From: Serripes groenlandicus
Taxonomy: Eukaryota > Mollusca > Bivalvia > Cardiida > Cardiidae
DNA length: 64,000 nucleotides
Assembly: GCA_031761405.1 (NCBI GenBank)
Contig: JASEVX010000007.1
Span: forward strand, 42,208,840 to 42,272,839
Reading direction: 5' to 3'
Shown here: piece after piece, positions 58,053-64,000 of the stretch
Position numbering within the stretch: position 1 is the stretch's first letter
Layout: the number at the start of each line of letters is the position of its first letter
The notes under the pieces: model-generated
What the model saw: the letters and a program-made list of their open reading frames with translations, nothing else
The model's database searches: none
Told to the model about the DNA's origin: nothing
Translations under genes and position numbers: made by a program

Positions 58053-61000
58053 AACATTTTGGTTAAAGTTACATCACAGCAACTTGCGTTTTAATTTGCT
58101 TTCTACAGTTTTATAGTTATATCACGGCAACTTGCGTTTTAATTTGCTTTCAACAGTTTTATAGTTATATCACGGCAACTCGCATTTTAATTGGCTTTCA
58201 ACAGTTTTATAGTTATATCAACTTGTGTTTTAATTTGCTTTCAACAGTTTTATAGTTTTATCATGGCAATTTGCATTTTTATTTGCTTTCAACAGTTTTA
58301 TAGTTATATCATGGCAACTTTCGTTTTAATTTGATTTCAACAGTTTTATAGTTATATCACGACAACTTGCGTATTAATTTGCTTTCAACAGTTTTATAGT
58401 TATATCACTGCAAATTGCGTTTTAATTTGCTTTCAACAGTTATATAGTTATATCACAGCAAATTGCATTTTACTCCCCTTTCAACAGTTTAACAGTTATA
58501 TCACGGCAACTTGCGTTTTAATTTGCTTTCAACAGTTTTATAGTTATATCAACTTGTGTTTTAATTTACTTTCAAAAGTTTTAAAGTTTTATCATGGCAA
58601 CTTGCGTTTTTATTTGCTTTCAAAAGTTTTATAGTTATATCATGGCAACTTTCGTTTTAATTTGATTTCAACAGTTTTATAGTTATATCACGACAACTTG
58701 CGTATTAATTTGCTTTCAACAGTTTTATAGTGATATCACTGCAAATTGCGTTTTAATTTGCTTTCAACAGTTATATCACAGCAAATTGCGTTTTACTCCG
58801 CTTTCAACAGTTTTATAGTTATATCACATCAACTTGCGTTTTAATTTGCTTTCAATATTTTAATAGTTATATCACAGCAAATTGTGTTTTAATTTGCTTT
58901 CAACAGTTTTTGGCTGGATTGCTCTAGCAATTACGGTCTATAGATTGGCGATGCCTGTCTGTCCATCAACATTTTGGTTAAGTTTCAGGTTGAGGCAAAA
59001 TCGGTTAAAGTTTCAGGTTGAGGCAATCTCAGCACTGGAAAGGGTTACAAACTTGAAACTTTGCCTGAAGGTAACCAGTAACAAGTTCTATTGATTTCTA
59101 TGGTTACTTTGACCTTGACCTTGGTTTGTCGATTTTCAAGGTCAAATTGCCGACAATCCGGCCTTACCGTCTTCAGCGGTTTCTTGTTTGACTTAGAATT
59201 TTGGTCAAACCTTTGCGTGCAAGGCCTTTTCTCAGACACTGTGTATTCTCTTTCTTTGAAACTTCACACACTTATTCAGGGTCATTAGATGACCTTGTAT
59301 GTCAAGTCCCATAACTCTGGAATGGATTTTGACTGAATTGTGCCCCTTTTTGGACTTAGAATTTTGGTCAAACCTTTGCGTGCAAAGCCTTTTCTCAGAC
59401 ACTGTGTATGCTGTTGCTTTGAAACTTCACACTTATTTAGGGTCATTAGATTTAAAAGGCCCAAAAGGGCCTGTACGGACATGGTTAACATTTGAATGCA
59501 AATATTGAAAAGGTGTATTATCTTGCAATAGGTGATACTGTGTGACTTTACCTAATGCTATAACTGTTCTGAAGTAGGCCCTGATAGACGATGGCCCTGA
59601 TAGGCGAGCTATATTGTCCTCCGACAACTCTTGTTTTACTTAGAAGTTCTGGTTAAAGTTTTGCGTGCAACTACATTAAGAGTCCAGATCTTAGTAACTA
59701 CTTGATGCATTGCATTGAATCTTTATACAACCCTTCCCAACCATAACACCTATGTAAAAATAATGTAAAGTATGATAACTCTTTCCAGCATATAATGCAA
59801 ATTATGGCCCTTTTTGTGTCACCCTGCGTAGCATGGTAGGCACTTAGGGATTACTTTTTTTTTTGTCCGGCGTCTGTCCGTTCGTCACACTTTTTCATCA
59901 CACTAATTTCTGGTGTCTGTCTGTCTGTCTGTTCGTCACACTTTTTCGTCACACTTTCAAGTGCAGGTGCAGGTGACACACTTTGCTCCGTATCTAGAGC
60001 ACTCCATTCTAGTTTTATCTAGACATTCTGGTTAAAGTTTTGCATGCAAGGTACTATCATGCATATATCTCAGTAACCACTAATGATATTGACCCGAAAC
60101 TTCATTCATGTCTTCAGGGGTATCAGACAGTCAAGTTAGATAACTCTTGTATGAATTAAGTACAAATTACGGTTCTTGTTTGGCTTTGAAAATTTGGTTA
60201 AAGTTTTGCATGCATGGTACTTTCATACACATATCTCCGTTACCAATCAGGGATTGATTTAAAACTTCAATAAAGTCTTCAAAGGTATCAAACAATCAGG
60301 TAAGGTAACTCCTGACTGAATTTATTTCTAAATTATGGCTCTTGTTGAAGTTAGAAATTTGGGTTAACGTTTTGCATGCAAGGCCTTTACTCACAAACAG
60401 CAGATGCTATTCAAACAAGACTTATCCAACTTGATTTATAGTACTATACTATCGAGCCACTATCTCAGTAACAAGTGTTGACTAATAGTATTAAAATTTA
60501 AATGGCCAAATAGTCGGGCATGCTGTCTTGCGGACAGCTCTTGTTTAAAATCAAGCACGCTGTCTTGCAGACAGCTCTTGTTCAAAAATGTTGTCAAAAG
60601 ACGTCTGTTGCAGATACGTGTAAATGTGGAAAAGGATTAACTTCACTATATGAATAATTCATTGCCTGTGTTACACTTTCAGGACTGGTCGGGTAGGGGA
60701 TTTGAATCAGGGTGTTAATTAATCTTACAAAACATTTGGGCTACCAAGGTCCACTACCACTAGTTGAACTGTGTGAAGCAAATCACCTTGTTATTGAGTC
60801 ATGTCAAACAGTTACAAGTAGGAGTCTTGCATAATCTTCTTTTTGACATCTGGCTAGGTCATACCAAAGACTTTCAAAACGGTATAACCTTATGGCTTAC
60901 CATACTTGTTGCATAGGATTTTGGGTTAGCATTATGACTGACTCAGGATAAATGGTAACTTAACCAGGAAACAACACTATGATATAACTAACAAATTGTT

Positions 61001-64000
61001 GAAAGTGTTGTAAACCACCATGCAACAAATTCTTTTTGACATTGTGGCGAATGTACTACATGTAGTAGTAATACCCCAATCTGGTCATAATACTACTATT
61101 GCTGGCTCAGTCTGATCATATCAAAGACTTAACCCTTTTCAATATATATAATAGATGCTTTCTGACGTTCCTGTGGCAGACGACTTTTGAAAACATTGTG
61201 GCAAAAGGAGAAATTGCAGATAATGTTTTCAACTTGATTCAACAACTATATGCCTTCATTTATAGAGATGTTATATAGTATCGTCTGGATATTGTCAAAG
61301 TCATAGATTTGTTGTATGTGGGGAGCAGATGCAATTTGATACTTTACAGCTGAGGACTTTTGAAAACATGACAAAGGGAGAAATTACTCGGAATGATCTA
61401 TTTCTCCTTTTGCCAAAATATTTTAGACTATATTCACCATTTAGACAAATAATAGAGAAACTTTTTGTATATATTTCCTTGTTTCTTAACCCTTTCCCAC
61501 ATACAACAAATCTGCATCAGACGACTTTGAACATATTTTGTCAACAATTAGAAAATCTCTATAACCTATGACTAAAAGTGGAAAACATTGAGGCAAAAGG
61601 AGAAATTGCTCGTTTTGAGCAATTTCTTCTTTTGTCACTTTGTTTTCAAAAAGCTGTCTGCTGCAGAGGCGTCAGAAAAAGTATATATGAGGGAAAGGGT
61701 TAATGTAGTTTGGAGAGACTGTGGCATGGATTACTGGTGTGAGAAAGCCAGGAAACACATGGATAGGTGAACTGGCTCCCATGATATGATTGAAGAATTG
61801 TTGAAAATGGCATTTAATCCCAATCAATCAATCACATCTTAATGTTGTAGTGGAAGCATGACAACTGATGCATCAGTCTTGATTGATTGTTTGTTGTTTT
61901 ATGCTGCTTTCAACAATTGTTCAGTTATATCGCGGAGTTTCCTGGGTAAGTACTACTGTTGACATTAATCCTGACACCAACCATTCAGTGGTTATGCTAT
62001 CCCTGCAACCCTGAGCCCCAAGGAGGGCAGCCATTACTATTTTTTTTTAAAGTCTTTGGTATGACCCAGCTGGGGATCGAACCTGCGACCTCCTGCACCC
62101 AAGGGCGACGCTCTACCACTACACCATTCGAGGCATCTGGGTCAGGATAAATAATATTGGGAAATGGTGTGATATACTGAGATACCCCTTTGCCACATGT
62201 ACAACAAATCTACAGCAGACAATTTTAAACACAGCTTGACAAAAGATTGGAAAATCTCTATAAGTGAAAGTGAGTGTACTTATTGAATAGAGTCGAAAAC
62301 ATTATGGCAAAAGGAAACATTGTTCATCATGAGTTATGTCTCCTTTTGCCAACATGTTTTCAAATGTTGTCTGTTGCAGATACGTCAAAATACAAAGTAC
62401 AGTGTGGGAAAGAGATCATCATTTAATTTCCCATGTTACATTACAGGTGAAACAAAACATACCTGTGAATTTTGTGGAGAGGGTTTCCGACGAATATCCG
62501 AGTTAAATAGACACACGCAAAAACATGAAGAGTCTGGTGATTATGATGTGAAACCCCTGATCCATAACTGTGAGTGGTGTGACATCAGATTTAGCACTGG
62601 AAAAGCCTTGAAACAGCATGTGAGCACCCATTTTGAGAGCATGTGCTTTGATAAGTCAATGATGCAGAAAGCATACGGAGAGAGCCAGACGCTAGTTGAT
62701 GGTATCGTCCAGGATCTGAGCTCCAAGTTTATGGGGGAGAGGGACCAGGGACATCAATCTTTACTGAATTCCCAGGCCCAGAATCTAAGTTTGCAGAAAG
62801 AGAAGGACGTTAGAAGCAGCATATTTGGATTTTCTACTTTTGCACATAGTTCAACGGCTGATTTACCCATTGCATCAGAGGGCTTCACCAGTATTTCAGC
62901 ATTGCAATCTAACTTGAAAGACAGGCCTATGCCTTTGGACCCATCAATTAAACTGACCGCTACCAAGATTTCGGGTTCTACAAAAAAGTATATAAATCAT
63001 CATTCTACCAGTTCTGAAAGCAACCAATGGACTGACCATGTTGATGAAGATCAAGAACATTTAGATGCCAATGACAGTGATTTACCTGTTAAAATCAAAG
63101 TTGAAAATGTTGAAGAAGATGGAGAAAGTCACATGTATATCGGTTCCATACAGCCGGAGAGTGATGACGATGATGACGATGATGATGATGATGATGACGA
63201 CGATAGTTTTGCAAAAATGAAGGACGAATATGATGGAGATACTGATGTGGAAGATTATTCATACATCATCAAAGAAGATGAAGATTTTGTTGAGGACATT
63301 GACGATGATGATGTTGATTATGTCCCAACACCAGTGAAAAAGCACAAATTTGATGCAGCACAGCTAGTAATCAAAGCAATGGAAACACAAGCTAAGAAGA
63401 GAAATCGTAAAGGTAAACCAGCAAGGAGATCTAGAAAACCAAAAAGTGTGAAAATTACAAATGAAGAAGTTCTGTCGGAGATTGAAGACTCCGAAAATGA
63501 GAAAAATGGCGATTTAATTGATGATGATGCCCTTCCGTCATCTCCTAAAGCTAAGAAAAGTTTAAGTGGTAAAGGTAAGAACAAGAAAAAAAGAGGTAAA
63601 TCAGAAAAATCAGCAAAAAAAGAACCAGACATTCCAGATAGTTCCACATACATTTGTGAAGAATGCGGCAAAGTCTTTTCCTCGAAATACTGTTTCAAAA
63701 AGCACAAGAATCTCCATTCTGGTATATATTCCTGCGGCCACTGTGGCAAATCATGTGTATCCAGATCCTCGCTAGAAATTCATGAGGGATCGCACGAAGG
63801 GAGGAAACCCAAACCTTCCGTTTGTAATGTGTGTGACAAAGAGTTTTATGACCCGAGCTCGATGAACAAGCACGTGAAAAACGTGCACATGAATTTTCGT
63901 CCTCATGCATGTACAGAATGCGACAGAAAGTTTCCTGAGAAAAAAACACTGGTGGAACACATGAGAACACATACTGGTGAAAGACCCTTCAAATGCGAGG
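55301..64000 (+). CDS. C2H2 zinc-finger protein, two long exons, 3' end outside window
   Basis: Joined exons 55301-56780 and 62447-64000 give about 1011 codons, still open at the edge. The ATG at 55301 has G at -3 and +4. Residues 1-220 are Asn/Ser/Pro-rich and unrecognised. Residues about 220-355 are acidic then Lys-rich. Fingers 1-5 start at Cys360 (CPECGK, CTICKK, CNVCDK, CEYCDR, CMICPK). Fingers 6-7 follow the splice (CEFCGE, CEWCDI), then an acidic run of about 14 Asp/Glu near residue 735, a Lys/Arg-rich stretch, and fingers 8-11 from Cys897 with a twelfth starting at the edge. TGERPFKC linkers occur in both arrays. It is presumably a nuclear DNA-binding regulator. I recognise no orthologue, and metazoan C2H2 genes expand quickly. 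Confidence 0.85.
56111..56182 (+). repeat. 36-bp in-frame tandem duplication in zinc-finger exon
   Basis: Two identical 36-bp units (56111-56146, 56147-56182) encode DGDVSNDTGKDE twice inside the acidic linker. Identity at the DNA level indicates a recent slippage or duplication event that kept the frame. Confidence 0.9.
56850..56987 (-). mobile_element. TTAA MITE left part, interrupted
   Basis: Starts at decayed AAGCCTTCCGAAACAC, CTGCAGCAGATAATTTTG; stops within AGCAGAAATTTCTC where a Helentron-like 3' end begins. Confidence 0.5.
57661..58047. repeat. GTCT microsatellites at core-unit borders
   Basis: (GTCT)n tracts at about 57665-57683, 57824-57841 and 57987-58047, spaced about 160-165 bp. 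The last tract is expanded. The antisense ORF here only translates the microsatellite. Confidence 0.8.
58065..58908. repeat. 48-bp satellite derived from a SINE tail, with higher-order repeat
   Basis: About 17 units of ~48 bp (GTTATATCACGGCAACTTGC / TTTTAATTTGCTTTCAACAG). The unit matches the SINE tail (TGCTTTCAACAATTGTTCAG, TTATATCGCGG at 61895-61935). A run of variant units recurs in the same order with a ~331-bp offset (58211 vs 58542). Confidence 0.8.
59823..60010 (-). mobile_element. Short inserted element with GTGTCACC/GGTGACAC ends
   Basis: TGTGTCACCCTGCGTAGCAT at the left and GGTGACACACTTTGC at the right, a (GTCT)n tract and two CACACTTTTTCGTCACACTT units; it sits inside the outer element. 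Confidence 0.45.
60840..61030 (+). mobile_element. SINE, 3' part
   Basis: GTCATACCAAAGACTTTCAA, GACTGACTCAGGATAAATGG, ATATAACTAACAAATTGTTG; plus orientation of the 2660 family, head lost. Confidence 0.6.
61050..61330 (+). mobile_element. SINE fragment interrupted by a decayed TTAA MITE
   Basis: TCTGGTCATAATACTACTAT and ATCAAAGACTTAACCC: the MITE begins at the same SINE TTAA (61129) used at 3922. The MITE right end is eroded. Confidence 0.55.
61486..61703 (-). mobile_element. TTAA MITE, 218 bp
   Basis: TTAACCCTTTCCCACATAC to GGGAAAGGGTTAA; hairpin TTGCTCGTTTTGAGCAA. Confidence 0.85.
61704..61832 (+). mobile_element. SINE 3' half with CAAT tail
   Basis: GGTGTGAGAAAGCCAGGAAA, GAAGAATTGTTGAAAATGGC, CAATCAATCA tail; subtype of 34860-35030. 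Confidence 0.65.
61878..62136 (-). mobile_element. tRNA-derived SINE, most complete copy
   Basis: On the minus strand: box A TAGTGGTAGAGCGTCG, box B GGTTCGATCCCC, body with GGCTGCCCTCCTTGGGGC, then CGCGATATAACTGAACAATT, GTTGAAAGCAGCATAAAACA and a CAAT tail. The head is closer to a tRNA than in the other copies but is not a tRNA gene, because the SINE body follows it. Confidence 0.8.
62190..62412 (-). mobile_element. TTAA MITE, decayed, next to zinc-finger exon
   Basis: ACCCCTTTGCCACATGTAC to GTGTGGGAAAGAGATCA; the end lies about 34 bp from the acceptor at 62446. Confidence 0.6.
62447..64000 (+). CDS. Zinc-finger gene, second coding exon, fingers 6-11, open at window end
   Basis: The acceptor ATTACAG ends at 62446. 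In phase 1 the frame is open for 517 codons to the last base with no stop. It starts GETKHTCEFCGEGF, carries two fingers, about 330 residues of acidic and basic low-complexity linker (poly-Asp from GAT/GAC near 63165-63205), then CEECGK, CGHCGK, CNVCDK and CTECDR fingers and the TGERPFKC linker. Opposite-strand ORFs across 62541-63970 are antisense shadows. Confidence 0.85.

Larger units (their letters stand above)
57432..59190 (-). mobile_element. Helentron-like element, CCGGATTG family, innermost
   Basis: 3' ends at 57432 and again at 58909 (GGCCGGATTGCTCAAGCAAT, GGCTGGATTGCTCTAGCAAT) and a 5' end near 59145-59190 (CAATCCGGCCTTACCGTC, GCGGTTTCTTGTTT). Core units ~160-165 bp with CAACATTTTGGTTAAAG and embedded (GTCT)n. 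The empty target is visible at ~59345-59365. Confidence 0.6.
57205..59635 (-). mobile_element. Helentron-like element, CTCGCCTAT family, nested
   Basis: 3' end at 57205-57238 (AGCTCGCCTATTC hairpin), 5' end at 59597-59635 (TAGGCGAGCTATATTGTCCT then CAACTCTTGTT). Same family as 22087-23122 in the opposite orientation; units with GTCAAGTCCCATAACTC. It contains a further element at 57432-59190. Confidence 0.65.
56988..60552 (-). mobile_element. Outer Helentron-like element holding nested elements
   Basis: Minus orientation: 3' hairpin end at 56988-57020 (TAGCTTGACTATTCAAAGAA...) and 5' ends at 60515-60552 (GCTGTCTTGCGGACAGCTCT, then a second GCTGTCTTGCAGACAGCTCT). Core units with GTTAAAGTTTTGCATGCAAG. 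Same family as 12449 and 36397. It may comprise more than one overlapping copy. Confidence 0.5.

Noticed and set aside
57806..58057. 83-codon minus ORF rich in TDRQ
   Set aside because: Translation of the (GTCT)n microsatellite.
2865..62130. tRNA genes
   Set aside because: Box A/B-like sequences at 2865-2925, 11405-11470 and 62065-62130 are followed by a shared non-tRNA body and CAAT tail, and the cloverleaves are degenerate; they are SINE heads.
62541..63970. Minus-strand ORFs (up to 143 codons)
   Set aside because: Antisense shadows of the zinc-finger exon.

Overview
This is a eukaryotic nuclear window, most likely from a bivalve mollusc. Its genes are split by phased GT-AG introns. It carries tRNA-headed SINEs with (CAAT)n tails, a 5'-truncated LINE, hAT-type elements, and many tandem arrays with a ~160 bp period, some with the GGCCATAACTC core, which I associate with bivalve genomes. 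The organism is inferred from repeat style and could not be tested. I see no bacterial genes, rRNA, CRISPR or prophage features.

Two protein-coding genes dominate. (1) A minus-strand gene starts at 47275 and runs leftwards beyond my last exon at 6933. I assembled nine exons (75-codon exon 1, large 992-bp exon 2, then seven small exons) whose splice phases all agree, giving 650 codons. The conceptual protein resembles, from memory, the vertebrate C12orf56 family (function unknown). Intron 1 is 26.7 kb and is almost entirely repeats. (2) A plus-strand C2H2 zinc-finger gene starts at 55301. It has one long exon (55245-56780), a 5.7 kb intron stuffed with nested transposons, and a second long exon (62447 to the window edge) that is still open. 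Its two five-finger arrays are recognisable copies of each other. A small 43-codon ORF (52031-52162, minus) with an upstream splice acceptor may be a further terminal exon.

Repeats fill nearly everything else. The most abundant is a ~230 bp palindromic element flanked by TTAA, with ends CCCTTTCCC/GGGAAAGGG (piggyBac-like MITE). About 45 whole or partial copies cover very roughly one seventh of the window, several sharing one TTAA and several carrying nested elements. The second theme is a set of at least nine sequence-unrelated elements built to one plan: a 5' end AACAAG plus hairpin, n copies of a ~160 bp unit, a GACGG/GACGCC-rich run, and a 3' hairpin ending in an A-tract. Within each family a short motif near the 5' end is the reverse complement of a motif in the 3' hairpin, while the motif differs between families. 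This fits the asymmetric terminal inverted repeats of Helitron2/Helentron-type rolling-circle elements.

Region by region: 1-6930 is mainly TTAA elements plus one Helentron-like element; 6933-20394 holds exons 9 to 2 among repeats; 20400-47050 is intron 1 with arrays, two hAT-like elements, a CAGGGCC element pair and a LINE fragment; 47051-47350 is exon 1 and promoter; 47350-55240 is intergenic with a ~1.2 kb inverted-repeat element, a second palindromic MITE and the small ORF; 55245-64000 is the zinc-finger gene with a multi-level nest of elements in its intron.
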